Assembly: GCA_958510825.1 (NCBI GenBank) | Contig: OY294049.1 | Coordinates: 31,834,774-31,898,773 of the forward strand | Source: Brachypterus glaber | Lineage: Eukaryota; Arthropoda; Insecta; Coleoptera; Kateretidae | Length of the DNA: 64,000 nucleotides | Direction: 5' to 3' | Part shown: one piece after another, positions 40,510-51,926 of the stretch | Layout of the letters: each line of letters starts with the position of its first letter | Numbering within the stretch: position 1 is the stretch's first letter | Position numbers and translations under genes: made by a program | The notes under the pieces: model-generated | Seen by the model: only the letters and a program-made list of their open reading frames with translations | Database searches by the model: none | What the model was told of the DNA's origin: nothing

Positions 40510-43500
40510 GAGGGTGTAGGCGTAGAGTCTGCAACAACGGAAGGTTTTTTCAGTTCTTTTATGTGTATAGTTTCTAATTTATTATTGCTTAAATTTTTAA
40601 TTATTACCTTATTATTTTCTAAAAATTCTATTAGTTTATAAGGACCGATAAATTTATTTTCTTTTTTATTCCTTTCATGAGCATACTTATAGACAATATT
40701 ACCTAAAATAAAATCGGTTTGTTCAGGACCTTTTGTGTTTCTACTTTGAATTATTTTTTCCTTATTTAATTTACTTTTTTCCGCTATACTATTGTAGAGT
40801 GATTTTACTTTTTCTTTATGGTTATATGCGTAGTCTGTATAATAAGTTGTATTTAAAAGATCTAAGGGGTCACGTGAGTCTGTGTGTCCAAGAACAAGTT
40901 CATAGGGTGTGAAATTTGTAGAAGAATGAATTGAACTATTGTAAGCTATAATTGCATATTTCATTAGGTCTGTATAAGGGTCTTTAGGGTGTTTAATTTT
41001 TAAAATTCTTAGGTGTTCAATAATGGTTGAGTGAAAACGTTCTATTGGTGAATTTGATTCGTGGTGTCCGGGTGTGGTAAAATGTATTCTAATATTATGT
41101 AATCTCAAAATATCCTTTACCGTTTCGTTTTTGAATTCAGTTCCGTTATCGCTAACGATTTTCGTCGGTAATCCGAAATAAGTGAAAAACTGTAAAAGGG
41201 CGTTACAGGATTCGGTTGCTAGTGTACTTATCGTGGGAATGGCTTGTGCGAATTTGGAAAATTTATCTATTATACATAGGTACGTTTGTTTATCGAATTT
41301 AAGTGAATCGATATGTAGAATTTCGAAAGGTTTAGTAGGAGTTTCCGTTAAGACCAAAGGGGTGTAAGCGGGTTGTCTAGAATATTTAGCTAATTGACAA
41401 ATATCGCACGTATTTATATATTCTGTCACGTCATTTTTCATGCCCGGCCAATAATAATTTCTTTTAAGTCTTTCACATGTCTCATTAATACCTCTGTGAT
41501 TAGTTTTGCCTTCATGTTGATATTTAATTATATTAATTTGTTCTTCTTTGTCTCTAATGGTATTTACTAATTTAGTACAATTTATTATTTTAAGTCCAGT
41601 TCGATAAAAATGTTTCATGTAAATATCGTTGAAGATTTTATAATGATCTTTATCAAAGAAATAAATGTAAAATGTAGTACTTGTACTTGTATACTCTTTT
41701 AAAAATTTTAAAACTAATTTTTCATCGGTTTTGGGTATGGTAACATATAAGATTTTCAAATTCTTAAAATGATTAGATTCTGTTTTAATTTCGTTATGTG
41801 CATTGGGTTTTACGTATATTTGGACAGGTTTATTATTTATTATTTCATCTAGTATGGGTATAGCTTCATTAATTGTATCAGAATCGTGGGAATGTACTGT
41901 GTCTTGGGGTGGTCTAATTTGGATATCTTGAAGTATCTTAATTTTAGGTTGCGTATCGCGTTCTATATCTTGTATGATTTTTGAAATTTCTTCTGTTTGA
42001 TCAAGGTTACGTTCTTGGTCTAGAAAACTGTCAATGTCAAAGTCTATATCACCAGGGTTATTGATTATTGATGCATTTTCTAGGGCATTACAGTCTATTT
42101 TATTTTCTTCAAAATATATAGTAATTTTAATTTTAGAATTTTGAAAAATATACTTTATTAAATTAAATATGATATTCCAATCAAGCCGATCTAGTCCTGA
42201 GGCTATTTTTGGCATAGAGATATGAGTTTCGTTTAATTTGGTACCTAATAATTTTAAATTTTTTAGGGCTGAAATAACGGTTTTGTAAGTGGGTTTGTCA
42301 GAAAACTTTTCTTTAGTAATTAGGTAGTAAATTCTTCTATCGTTAAATTTAATATAAGCTACTTCACCAATATTTTTGTGTTGGTTTTTTAATTTTTTTA
42401 TTGATTGAAATCTATCTCTAAATTCTACTGCAATTCCTTTAGCCATTTTGAAATCTAGTGAAACACAATGGGCAAGGGAAGTTTTATTTCCAGGGTTAAA
42501 TATATTTTCGTATTTTATATCTACTTTATCATTTTTAATGTTTAAATTGTTTTCTAAAATGTCGTTAATAATATTTTGGGATTCGAAATTTTGTATCATA
42601 GTGTTTATTTTGATTCTTGATAGTGCATCAGCGTTCGTATTAAGTGAACCTTTTTTGTAGACTATATCGTAGTCAAATTCTTCTAATTTTAACCTCCATC
42701 GAACTAATTTGGAATGTGGTTCCTTGAGGTTAAAAAGCCAAACAAGGGGTCGATGGTCTGTATAAATAGTAAACTTACGCCCATAAAGATAGGGGCGAAA
42801 ATATTTACAGGCCCAAACTATGGAAAGCAATTCCTTTTCAATTGTACTATATTTTGTTTCGGTCTCATTTAAAGTTCGTGAAGCGAACGCAATTGGTTTG
42901 TCGGAACCTACAGTTCCTTGAGAGAGGACTGAACCAAGGGCAAAATTTGAAGCATCGCTTGTAAGAATGAAGGGTTTAGTGAAATTAGGGTATTGGAGTA
43001 TGGGTGCATTTACTAGTAATGTTTTACACAAATCAAAAGCGTCTACAAATTCTTTAGTATGGGTTACATGAGCATTTTTCTTTAAACACACTGTCAAAGG
43101 TTTAGTTATTTTGGCAAAGTCTTTAATGAATTTTCTGTAGTAACCTACAAGGCCTAAAAAGCTTTTAATTTCCTTTTGAGTTGTGGGAATGGGGAATTGT
43201 TTTATTGCGATTATTTTATCTTCATTTGGCTTAACTCCTTCTGGAGTAATAACATGACCTAAAAAGTTGACTTCTTTTCTCAAAAACTCGGATTTGTCTA
43301 ACTGAAGTTTGAAGTTTGACTGCCGTAAGCGTTCGAATACTTGTCTCAGTCGTTCTATGTGTTCTGTAAGGGATGTGCTAAAAATAACTATATCGTCTAA
43401 GTATACTAAACATGTTTCGTTCGTCCGTCCTCTAAGAATATTGTCCATAATTCTTTCAAAAGTTCGCGGGGCATTTTTGAGGCCAAATGGCATTCTTAAA

Positions 43501-44750
43501 TATTCAAAATGTCCTCGTTCTGTTGAAAAAGCAGTTTTTTGTACGTCGTCGGGGTGCATTTCTATTTGGTGAAATCCATTTGCAAGATCAAGGGTAGTAA
43601 AATATAAACTTCTTCCTAGCTTATCTAATATATCGGTAATATTGGGTAAAGGGTATTTGTCGTCAATTGTCTTTTCATTAAGTCTACGATAATCTATTAC
43701 TATTCGCCATTTTTTCTTACCCGATGCATCCATTTTCTTTGGTACAACCCAAATGGGGCTAGAAAATGGCGAGCAAGATGGCTGAATGATGCCTTGTTGT
43801 AGCATTTTGTCTATTTGGTTTCTCACTTCAGGGTACCTATAGGATTTAGTGAAAATTGAAGTTTCGTCGGTCAGTCTTATTTTATGTCTTATTTGATTAG
43901 TAAATGTTAACGGGGTATTTTCAAGATAAAATATGTCGCGGTATTCATAGCAAAGTTTTTCAATGGCTGCTTTTTCTTCTAAGTTGCAATGTTCTAACCT
44001 TAAATTATTTAAATTATCTTTGAGAGAGTTATCGTGATTTTGTTCTGACATAGTTATAGGTTCAGTTTCAAAATTTTCAATAAAGTTTATTTCATTTTCA
44101 GTTACAGGTTCTATACTAAAAGGGTTTTTAATTAATAACTGTTTGCCATTCATACTTGAATTTATAATAGTAGTAATAGCACAGTAATTTTTTACAGTTA
44201 CTAAGGCTTCGGGGGATTCTACATTTTTCCCATATTTTAGATATTTTAATATTCCTACTCCTTCTTTCATATTTACGGGAATAGAGACAACTTTTCCTGT
44301 TCTAGGGGGTATAAATATTTTTTGATTTTCAAATAATGGGGGTGTATTATTTTTATAGCTATTTTCTTTTTCGAAGATTATCGGTATTTTAGTTTGAGAA
44401 GTAATTAATAAATTTGATTCCATATCAATATGTCCGTTAAGTTTTTTAATTAAATCTATTCCTATAATGCCTTCGTACTTATCGCTAAATTTAAACAAGT
44501 AGAACTTATGAACTAAATTTTTATTAAATTCTTTAAAAATAGGTATTTGCATTACCTCATTGTGAAATGTGATACTGTGAGCGGTTTGTATATTAAATTG
44601 TTCATTATGTATATAATTTTTGTAAAACTTATGAGCTAACTTAGGATCTATTAAACTACGAGAACTACCAGTATCTATAAGAAAATTTGCATTTAATTCT
44701 TCTATGTAAATATGAGGTAAACAAGACCTGTCAAAATTTATATTTATCAA
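40473..44750 (-). CDS. pol: Errantivirus Pol with embedded macrodomain (1425 aa)
   Basis: Domains in order: aspartic protease ([13 protein letters not shown], residues 23-35); RT (about 330-510, [18 protein letters not shown] at 450-453); RNase H (TSDAS at 598, TDHRPLVW at 664, ending near 715); a TARG1-like macrodomain (743-882); an acidic linker and small basic-helical region (890-1065); integrase with HHCC (His1079, His1085, Cys1115, Cys1118) and DDE (Asp1148, Asp1201, Glu1237); and a C-terminal region (1340-1405). All catalytic residues checked are present. The open frame begins at TTG and overlaps the gag end in the -1 frame, so it is probably made as Gag-Pol by frameshifting. Confidence 0.95.
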   Translation of the reverse strand: MININFDRSCLPHIYIEELNANFLIDTGSSRSLIDPKLAHKFYKNYIHNEQFNIQTAHSITFHNEVMQIPIFKEFNKNLVHKFYLFKFSDKYEGIIGIDLIKKLNGHIDMESNLLITSQTKIPIIFEKENSYKNNTPPLFENQKIFIPPRTGKVVSIPVNMKEGVGILKYLKYGKNVESPEALVTVKNYCAITTIINSSMNGKQLLIKNPFSIEPVTENEINFIENFETEPITMSEQNHDNSLKDNLNNLRLEHCNLEEKAAIEKLCYEYRDIFYLENTPLTFTNQIRHKIRLTDETSIFTKSYRYPEVRNQIDKMLQQGIIQPSCSPFSSPIWVVPKKMDASGKKKWRIVIDYRRLNEKTIDDKYPLPNITDILDKLGRSLYFTTLDLANGFHQIEMHPDDVQKTAFSTERGHFEYLRMPFGLKNAPRTFERIMDNILRGRTNETCLVYLDDIVIFSTSLTEHIERLRQVFERLRQSNFKLQLDKSEFLRKEVNFLGHVITPEGVKPNEDKIIAIKQFPIPTTQKEIKSFLGLVGYYRKFIKDFAKITKPLTVCLKKNAHVTHTKEFVDAFDLCKTLLVNAPILQYPNFTKPFILTSDASNFALGSVLSQGTVGSDKPIAFASRTLNETETKYSTIEKELLSIVWACKYFRPYLYGRKFTIYTDHRPLVWLFNLKEPHSKLVRWRLKLEEFDYDIVYKKGSLNTNADALSRIKINTMIQNFESQNIINDILENNLNIKNDKVDIKYENIFNPGNKTSLAHCVSLDFKMAKGIAVEFRDRFQSIKKLKNQHKNIGEVAYIKFNDRRIYYLITKEKFSDKPTYKTVISALKNLKLLGTKLNETHISMPKIASGLDRLDWNIIFNLIKYIFQNSKIKITIYFEENKIDCNALENASIINNPGDIDFDIDSFLDQERNLDQTEEISKIIQDIERDTQPKIKILQDIQIRPPQDTVHSHDSDTINEAIPILDEIINNKPVQIYVKPNAHNEIKTESNHFKNLKILYVTIPKTDEKLVLKFLKEYTSTSTTFYIYFFDKDHYKIFNDIYMKHFYRTGLKIINCTKLVNTIRDKEEQINIIKYQHEGKTNHRGINETCERLKRNYYWPGMKNDVTEYINTCDICQLAKYSRQPAYTPLVLTETPTKPFEILHIDSLKFDKQTYLCIIDKFSKFAQAIPTISTLATESCNALLQFFTYFGLPTKIVSDNGTEFKNETVKDILRLHNIRIHFTTPGHHESNSPIERFHSTIIEHLRILKIKHPKDPYTDLMKYAIIAYNSSIHSSTNFTPYELVLGHTDSRDPLDLLNTTYYTDYAYNHKEKVKSLYNSIAEKSKLNKEKIIQSRNTKGPEQTDFILGNIVYKYAHERNKKENKFIGPYKLIEFLENNKVIIKNLSNNKLETIHIKELKKPSVVADSTPTPSCSQIPTQDFMT
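42105..42524 (-). other. Macrodomain (TARG1/OARD1-like ADP-ribose glycohydrolase) inside Pol
   Basis: Pol residues 743-882. Seen: [20 protein letters not shown] at the start, [37 protein letters not shown], and a final [10 protein letters not shown] strand. From knowledge of the family, human TARG1 has the same block order, and its catalytic Lys84 (in LITK) and Asp125 (in GLDRL) lie 41 residues apart. Here Lys813 and Asp854 are in the same contexts and also 41 apart. TARG1 removes ADP-ribose from acidic residues and from DNA. The position corresponds to where some lentiviruses carry dUTPase. An active hydrolase countering host ADP-ribosylation is an inference. Confidence 0.9.
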
Positions 44751-46018
44751 AATGGGTGGTTTTGTAATTCGGCTAAGTGAAAATTTACATTTTGATTTTG
44801 GCTTACAACATTATTTTCAAAATTTGAGTTATCATGTTGGTTATTTATATAATTTGGGTTTTCGTTGTTTATTTCAAGGGTTTCGTTAAAATTCTGGTTT
44901 TCATTAGAAATTCCAGCATTTGTAAAGTTTATTCTAGTGTTGCCCGAACTCGTATCCATTGGTTCCGGTTTAAAAGTATTTATATTTCTATTCGGATTAA
45001 AATTTTGCTGGTAAAAACGTTGGGGATTTAAGTTATGTGAGTTAAAATTTTGCTGATTTTGTCTAGGAAAGTTATTTTGATATTGTTGAGGAGTATTTTG
45101 CCTTTGGGGGTAGTTATTTTGAAATTGTTGGGGAGTGTTTTGTCTTTGGGAGTAATTATTTTGGAAGTTTCTTCTTGGGAAATTATTTTGGAAATTTGGT
45201 CTAAAATTTTGTAAATTTTGACGCGGGTAATTATTTGGGAAATTTTGTCCTGCTTGGTTAAAATTTGGTTTCTGTTGGTTTCTGAAATTATTTTGTTGTG
45301 CGTTATTTCTAAAATTTTGTTCTACATTATTAAAATTTCTATAATTTTGTGGTGTATCATCTCTGGGGTTTGAAAAGGGCGTTTTTCTTTGAGAGGGGTT
45401 AAAATCACGTTGGAAATTTATATTGCTACTTCTATTCTGACCATATGAGAAGTTTTCTTCTTCTATTAAATACGACATTGCCTGTTCCAGACTGTCAGGA
45501 TTTCTGAGTTTTATATTGTTTTGGATTTGACCCGACAAACCGTAAATAAAAGTACTCAAAGATTGTTTATTATAAATTTCGACTTTAATTAATTTGTCCT
45601 CGCGAGGGATATTTAGCGTATTTAGTTTTGAAATTACCAGACTTCTTACATCTTGGCATCTCATGCCAAATTTATAAGGAGTTTCGTTTCTAAACGGTTT
45701 TAAGGATACCAAGTCCTGGACTAAACAGTCTATATCCCGTTGGTCTCCGAAACTTAGCTGCAGGGAGGATTTAATTTCATCCCAGGTTCTCAGTTCTATC
45801 CGGGAACCTATTAGGCTTAACGCTCTCCCCGACAACTTTCCGATAATGGCTCTAAGGATATATGTGTTTAGAACGGGATTCTCGTCATCCGCAAACTGAG
45901 CAATTACTGTTTCACAACTATCAATAAAAATACCTAAAGTATGTGGATTTCCTTCAAATTGAGGAATTGTATCCACATATAATTTTAAAAGTTGGTAGTT
46001 TATATTTCCTACTGCCAT
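44747..46018 (-). CDS. gag: Errantivirus Gag (423 aa)
   Basis: ATG start, 625 bp after the 5' LTR. Residues 1-200 are a helical retrotransposon capsid-type domain ([20 protein letters not shown], with the usual F-G-P..L..F pattern). Residues 200-350 are extremely rich in Asn, Gln, Phe and Arg, with [12 protein letters not shown] repeats, and there is no CCHC zinc knuckle, as in other errantiviruses where basic sequence replaces it. The stop (TGA, 44,747) overlaps the pol frame by four bases in -1 register. I could not identify a canonical slippery heptamer at the overlap. Confidence 0.92.
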   Translation of the reverse strand: MAVGNINYQLLKLYVDTIPQFEGNPHTLGIFIDSCETVIAQFADDENPVLNTYILRAIIGKLSGRALSLIGSRIELRTWDEIKSSLQLSFGDQRDIDCLVQDLVSLKPFRNETPYKFGMRCQDVRSLVISKLNTLNIPREDKLIKVEIYNKQSLSTFIYGLSGQIQNNIKLRNPDSLEQAMSYLIEEENFSYGQNRSSNINFQRDFNPSQRKTPFSNPRDDTPQNYRNFNNVEQNFRNNAQQNNFRNQQKPNFNQAGQNFPNNYPRQNLQNFRPNFQNNFPRRNFQNNYSQRQNTPQQFQNNYPQRQNTPQQYQNNFPRQNQQNFNSHNLNPQRFYQQNFNPNRNINTFKPEPMDTSSGNTRINFTNAGISNENQNFNETLEINNENPNYINNQHDNSNFENNVVSQNQNVNFHLAELQNHPF

Positions 46019-46642
46019 TTTATTTAAAACAAGAAAATATTACAAAATAAATATATTATTTACTATTACACTAAGAGAATTTTTTGAATCGAATTGAAAT
46101 AAATACCTGATAAACTTTTCGCTTTATAAAAGATAAAAAATATAAAGATAAGACACAGAAACAGACAGACGAGTTAAAATATTAAATTACTTACTATATT
46201 ATTCACGATTAAAACTTGGTTATTTTCAACAACAAAACAAATTCTTTAAAAGTCACGTACGAATGATAAGCTTAATACGGGTACTGCATAATTATTTACT
46301 TTATTATTTTTATAGAATATTATAACCAACTAACATTTAATCATTCTTATACCTTTACTTCGGATAAAATTCAATATGTGATCAATAATACTCGATCAAT
46401 AATATGTCAATAAAATATATAATGAAAATTATGGATATGGAAAAATAAGGAAATTTATCAAAAGGACTTACATTAATATTATTTTCTTCATCACTTAACT
46501 AGGCTGGGCTTGGCAATGTTGTCCTCCTCCAGTCTCCCAAATTTCACAGGTTCACAAAAGTTCGATTTTCCAACAAGGCGTTATAACGCACCGGATCCGC
46601 GATTTTTGTCGTTTCCGTTTGGAAAATCCTACCGACTGCGCC
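46019..46642 (-). other. Errantivirus 5' leader
   Basis: 624 bp of non-coding sequence between primer site and gag, the expected place for packaging signals and the env splice donor. Neither can be identified by eye. Confidence 0.7.
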
Positions 46643-46643
46643 A
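46626..46643 (-). promoter_or_regulatory. Errantivirus primer binding site (tRNA-Ser-like)
   Basis: Sense strand TGGCGCAGTCGGTAGGAT, overlapping the last LTR base. It matches the complement of the 3' end of insect tRNA-Ser (…CGACTGCG-CCA), a primer known for some gypsy-group elements. Confidence 0.75.
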
Positions 46644-46870
46644 GTTAAAATCCGATATTAGGATTTTCCTTTTTTAAAAAAGGTTATTTTATTTCAAAAC
46701 TGTAAAACTTGGGACAAAAAAATGAATCTAATAGACTTGATTGTTCTATAGCTCTATTCAGAATAAAAATATAAATTTAATATAACATAGAAGGTACAGA
46801 ATGCTGAATCAGCAAAGATAACTAATCCTAAGAAAATAGCCTGGAAGCAGCAAATATATGGTATATAACT
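46643..46870 (-). repeat. Errantivirus 5' LTR
   Basis: 228 bp; sense strand begins AGTTATATACC and ends GGATTTTAACT. Flanked at the right by CTCG, repeated at 38,499. Confidence 0.95.
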
Positions 46871-47086
46871 CTCGTTTACTACTTACCTTATAAAAAAAGA
46901 CTAAAGAACCAAATGAAAACTTACCGAATTCTAGAGATCTAGAGCTACAAAACTACAAAAACGTTTTATAAGATTATTTTATTATTATAAATTTTAACTT
47001 AATTTTTCTATTTTGCGACTCTTATAAGCTCATAATCACACGCATTTTGCGTGTTTTTATAGGCCCATAAGAGGTCTCTGCTTTTT

Positions 47087-47318
47087 TTTTTGTTGGGTTG
47101 GCAACATACAAAAGCTTATCTCTTGACGTTTTGCGTGCAAATGTCAATGTCGATTTAAAATTATTTTTTTTACAAAATTTTGTGTGTTGGGTTATTTTTT
47201 ACCGTGTTAAAATTGTGGACTGGTTAATTGCAGTGAAAAAAGAAGAGATGACTGTAAAATATCATTTGTTCTTAGAATTTTAAACATAGTGTGAACTGTA
47301 ATGCCAACCCAAAACAAA
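47087..47318. mobile_element. Candidate MITE
   Basis: GTTGGGTTGGCA at 47,091 and TGCCAACCCAAAAC at 47,301 form imperfect inverted ends 230 bp apart. The interior is non-coding. Confidence 0.5.
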
Positions 47319-47385
47319 AATCCCTAAATCAGTCATCAATTTAAATGAAAGTTTTTTAAATTTTAGAGCAAAATAGAGAAAATTG

Positions 47386-47467
47386 TATAAAGCACTCGTT
47401 TCATAACGTGTTTTTAAAGCACTTGTACTCTTGCGCTAAAAACGTATGTTATGAAACTAGTACTTTA
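47386..47467. repeat. Imperfect hairpin repeat
   Basis: AAGCACTCGTTTCATAACGT and ATGTTATGAAACTAGTACTT are mirrored around CACTTGTACTCTTGC. It looks like a very short palindromic MITE. Confidence 0.6.
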
Positions 47468-48240
47468 ATATACTATTAAAAAATGTCAAAAGCTACTTTT
47501 TAAAATGTACTTACGCTTAGGCCTTAGAGGCAACGGCCCCTGAACCGGACATTATAATCACTATCCGGCATAAGGTCGACCTTCACCCATGGGTTTTTCT
47601 AATGAAAAGTATTTTTTATACATAACACAATGCAAGACACTTTTTGCTCTGGGAAACGGTAAGTTGGACCTTATAGAGTTTTTTCTCCCGAATCCGAATC
47701 TGCTTTCAGAATTTTTCCATCACGTCATAATTTTGTGTAAAAGTCGTTTATAAACCAAATATGCGCTAAATTCGTCATTTTGGAAAGGCTCTATTTTTGT
47801 TATCCTAACAGATTTCTATATAACCATCATATCGAATTATAGTTTTAACCTTAAACCTTGCGTATATTAAATAAAAAATATGAAAACTTTTAAAATACTA
47901 AAAAACTAGTTATGTTAAGCCCCTTATTTTATCCAAAACCATTTTGTACATGACTGTTCACGTCACTAAGACACCAAAATTGATATGAAAATTTGCAAAA
48001 TTTATTATTTTTAATTAAAATTAGTTTAAATGGTTATTCGCATAAACGAAATGTGTTTTTTAGTGTAGATTTTCATGAGGAATTGAAATATTTACTCAGA
48101 TTTTTTCCATCACGTGCAGATTTTTAGCAAACCGTGATTTAAAGTTTCCTGCTTTTGCACCATTTTCCGTTTCGGTAATTTTTTAAGCAACACATTTAAG
48201 CGCTACATTAATATATTCATTTTAATTAATGCAGTTTTTT
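47468..48240. other. Non-coding DNA
   Basis: AT-rich, no gene. Carries diverged copies of the TTTTTTCCATCACGTCA motif (47,717 and 48,098) that recurs in the following tandem array and at 55,587. Confidence 0.4.
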
Positions 48241-48724
48241 TTGCGGAATTTAAATATGCAATTAGGTTTTTTCTAACACGTCACAATTTTGCGCAAAAAG
48301 CACATAAGTTTCAAAGTTTCGTAGAAAAGCCGTCTGTTGCAAGTAAATTAGGCCTAAGCTGAATTAATTTAATATGCTCAACTAGGTAAATTATGCTAGT
48401 TGATGTAGTTTTTTCTCCCGAATTCAAATATGCAATTAGATTTTTTCCAGCAACAGTTTTGCGCAAAAAGCAAATATGTGTCAAATTATCGTAGGGAAGC
48501 CGTATTTTGCAAGTAAATTAGGCCTAAACTAAATTAATTTAATATGCTCAACTAAACTGAACATGCTGGTCAATACAGTTTTTTCTGCTGAATTCAAATA
48601 TGTAATTAGATTTTTTGCAGCACGTAACAATTTTTCGCAAAAGACGGCTTTTTACGATATTTTGAAACGTATACGCTTTTTGCGCAAAGTTGTTACGTGC
48701 TGCAAAAAATCTAATTACATATGG
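48241..48724. repeat. Tandem repeat of about 172 bp closed by an inverted piece
   Basis: AAATATG(C/T)AATTAG recurs at about 48,251, 48,426 and 48,596. The units share GCGCAAAAAGC, GCAAGTAAATTAGGCCTAA and AATTTAATATGCTCAACTA. The last part (48,665-48,724) is the inverted end of a unit (CGCAAAGTTGTTACGTGCTG...TAATTACATATG), so the array finishes as a hairpin. Confidence 0.8.
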
Positions 48725-48732
48725 TGAAGCTG

Positions 48733-49695
48733 GAGCTAAAGTGGTCTAACTAACAAAATGTAAATATGGAGAAAATGAAGAAAACGCGTTTTGACTTATA
48801 ATTTAATCCCTATTACCTTTAAAACAAAACTTTTTGGGCATATGTTAGCTTAAGATAACTTTAGTTTTGGGTGCCTTCAATTATTGCGCGACACTTTTTA
48901 GGAAAAAACTCATAGTCTCTTTTCACACAAAAGTTTAATTTTTTTGGGTAAGTTGGGACAGTAGGTGTAAAATAATACTTAAACCTAATCATATAATATA
49001 ATTTTAAATATTTTAATGCCATTTTAAAGCTATTTCATACATAAATTTTAGAAATTGCTATTTTCGCCAAAAGTAAAAAAGCTAAAGTGGTCTAACTAAC
49101 ATTGTTTTCAACACTCATTATTTCCCAAACAAAACCAAGTATTGCAACAGTTATACATGAAATAGTGTAGTACTACCTTTAAACTATACTATAAAATTAT
49201 TTTTGGGTGTGTCCAAGTATTACGTAACACTTTTTAGGGTATACTAAATGAGCCTGTTTTTACAAGAAAAAGGTCACAATAACAATAATTTTAGCTAAAA
49301 ACGCACAAAAAATGTTGTATGGAATATAAAAAGATCCACAAATAAAATTTTAATTAGTTTTATGCCACTTTCAAGCTATTTTACACATAAATTTTAGAAA
49401 TTGCCATTTTCGCCAAAAGTGAAAAAGCTAAAGTGGTCTAACTAACATTGTTTTCAACACTCGTTATTTCCGAAACAAAAGCAACTATTGCAACAGTTAT
49501 ACATGAAATAGTGTAGTACTACCTTTAAACTATACTATAAAATTATTTTTGGGTGTGTCCAAGTATTACGTAACACTTTTTAGGGTATACTAAATGAGCC
49601 TGTTTTTGCAAAAAAAAAAAGGTCACAATATGAATAATTTTAGCTAAAAACGCACAAAAAATGTTGTATAGAACATAAAAGACCCACTAAATAGG
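48733..49695. repeat. 348-bp tandem array running into an assembly gap
   Basis: GCTAAAGTGGTCTAACTAAC at 48,733, 49,081 and 49,429 (348 bp apart). The last two units are nearly identical, the first diverged. Each of the later units contains CCAAGTATTACGTAACACTT. The array is cut by the gap, so its real copy number is unknown. Confidence 0.88.
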
Positions 49696-49895
49696 NNNNN
49701 NNNNNNNNNNNNNNNNNNNNNNNNNNNNNNNNNNNNNNNNNNNNNNNNNNNNNNNNNNNNNNNNNNNNNNNNNNNNNNNNNNNNNNNNNNNNNNNNNNNN
49801 NNNNNNNNNNNNNNNNNNNNNNNNNNNNNNNNNNNNNNNNNNNNNNNNNNNNNNNNNNNNNNNNNNNNNNNNNNNNNNNNNNNNNNNNNNNNNNN
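49696..49895. other. Assembly gap (200 N)
   Basis: Exactly 200 N, which looks like a placeholder size. The frame 49,687-49,947 is an artefact of the Ns. Confidence 0.98.
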
Positions 49896-51180
49896 CGGGA
49901 AAGTAAAAAGCTAAGAAATAGGATATTTTGTGGTCAGAAAACTTCATTTGTTTATGTAGAAATGTGAACTTTTCTATTAGATCGTAGAAAAACTTTTTTT
50001 GATCTGCGTTATTATGGTATGGTATTTTTTAATTGTAAATCAGTTAGCCTTGGATTGGTTTATGCATGACATGTGTCAAAATATACTAGCGTCTTTTCAG
50101 AATTTAAATAAAAAATAACTTTGTATAATAAATTAAAGTTAAATAATAAGACATAAATAAATTGTAAATAAAGAATTAGTATGTTAAATAAATTAATATT
50201 TTTTAAATTATTTTTTTTTAAGGATTTATCCCTGGCATAGAATTCTCTGAGCTGGGAATTAAAAAAAAATTTATAACGAAACAAAAGGCGCAAGTCCACA
50301 ATTTTATTACTTTTTTATTTCTATATATTTTGTAGGCGTTTTTTTTTTCTGGTGTAAACGTTAGCTTACGTTAAATACTAAGTCTTTAACACCAAAACGT
50401 ATTTTTATTTTTTTTTTAGCACAATATGTTTTTTTGTTTTGTTTTTGATCTTAAAAATGCCTGAAAGTTGGTAAACTGTCAGACTAATTAATTATTTTGT
50501 TTTTGTCTTAAAATGAAGCATTTGACCTAAACTATTAAAAACATATAAAAAATAATATGTGCCTTTTTTTGTAAAACAGCTATTTCCAGCACAATTCCTC
50601 ATTGTCGTAAAAATTTAAAATGGCTAAAGTATATAGTAAACCTAATTTGCCCAGAATAAATTTTACGTCATTGAAAAAAGGACACTTAGAAGTACATTTG
50701 ACCAAAATTTGAGAAAAATCGTAGGGGGGGCACTTTACGAAAAATCGGGTTAAACATAGTTATAAAAAAACGTAAAAAAATATTTTTGAAGAAGAAGAAG
50801 AAGAGCAGAAACCCACTATTAAAAAAAATTATAAAAAATTCAAGATTGTCATCTAAGTTTACATGGGTGCACCAAATTTCATCAAATTTGGATTAAAATT
50901 GTCAGACTTATAGTAATAAATTGAAAATAAAGCTGTTTTCTTTATCGTCAAAAATTGAAAAATTAGAAAATTTAAAAAAAAATCATATCTCAGCCAAAAA
51001 ATTTTTTTAAATTCTTTTTTTCGCATAAGGCTTTTAGTATTAGAGTGGTGATAATAAAAAAAAAGTTTAACGAAAATCCGTGACATTCAATCACCAAGGT
51101 GGTATGGATTCGTACAGAAATACCCTTATGAAAATTTAATGGTAAAATTTTATTTCTCTTCCATATATTTAAATTTTCTT
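49896..51180. other. Non-coding AT-rich DNA
   Basis: No supported gene, repeat end or RNA. Contains a short GAA run (50,788-50,803). Confidence 0.4.
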
Positions 51181-51322
51181 TAACCTTGGACGTTAGGCTT
51201 GACCATGAATGTAGAGAATAAGGACTGGTAACTTGTAGTTCGATTTGGTTACGTATTGACTAAAAAGCGTGGTATCTACGAGCGAGATCGGAAGCCTTCT
51301 AGATCGTAATTTTAATTTTTAA

Positions 51323-51442
51323 ATGTTAGTTAGTCGGTGGTTGCTAGATGGCACCATGCGTAAACATTATAAACATATGTTCACAGTGACGTGTATTTTT
51401 AGTGTGTGTTTTTATGAGAACATCTTATTTGGTTATTCTAAG
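51323..51442 (+). other. Possible 5' coding exon with consensus splice donor
   Basis: ATG at 51,323 opens a 40-codon frame (MLVSRWLLDGTMRKHYKHMF...) that reaches TCTAAG|GTAAGTAT at 51,442, a perfect donor. Base composition around 51,190-51,360 is less AT-rich than its neighbours. No downstream exon could be recognised, so this is only a candidate first exon. Confidence 0.25.
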
Positions 51443-51926
51443 GTAAGTATATACCTCGTATATGATTTTAGAAATAACAATCAACTCTCTAAATCTTTAT
51501 ATGTGACACATCAAAAACTGTAAGCCATAATTCTGGTGATTTAATTTTGAATTCTTAAGTAAGTACTAAATTTTCTTGTTAAATACGTTAAATGTTACCA
51601 AACTATAGTAAAACCATTATTATCACAAAATACTAAAAGCAATCACATAATACCGATAAAAGTTTAGTAGCAACTTATAAAATATTTTGACGTTTATTTC
51701 TTCTTCTTCTTACTTCAACCTTGACCTTTTCTTCCGATAACATAAACAAAATTTGAGGTTATGTGTCATAGAATTTTATAAAATCATAGATATAGAGTGC
51801 TCCATATCTCGCTTGTAGACTATTTCGGCATCTGGTGGATTTCAGCCTTTACGTAACACGAAAAATCTAGTTAAGACACAGGGATGGGCTTGACTTTTGT
51901 TTTGCGTTTTTACTTGATGAAATACT
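51443..51926. other. Non-coding DNA
   Basis: No convincing feature beyond a CTT/TTC run (51,699-51,710). Confidence 0.35.

Larger units (their letters stand above)
38503..46870 (-). mobile_element. Intact errantivirus (Ty3/gypsy with env), 8368 bp
   Basis: 228-bp LTRs (AGTTA...TAACT in sense) that read identical, and a CTCG duplication at 38,499-38,502 and 46,871-46,874. A tRNA-Ser-like primer site and a purine tract are present. gag (423 codons), pol (1425) and env (589) are all open on the minus strand. The order LTR-gag-pol-env-LTR and an F-like envelope are characteristic of insect errantiviruses. Identical LTRs and open frames suggest very recent insertion and possible activity. The unusual feature is a macrodomain inside Pol. 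Confidence 0.95.

Noticed and set aside
43309..43572. Plus-strand 87-codon ORF in the errantivirus
   Set aside because: Antisense shadow of the RT coding region.
49687..49947. 86-codon frame across the gap
   Set aside because: Most of it is N bases.
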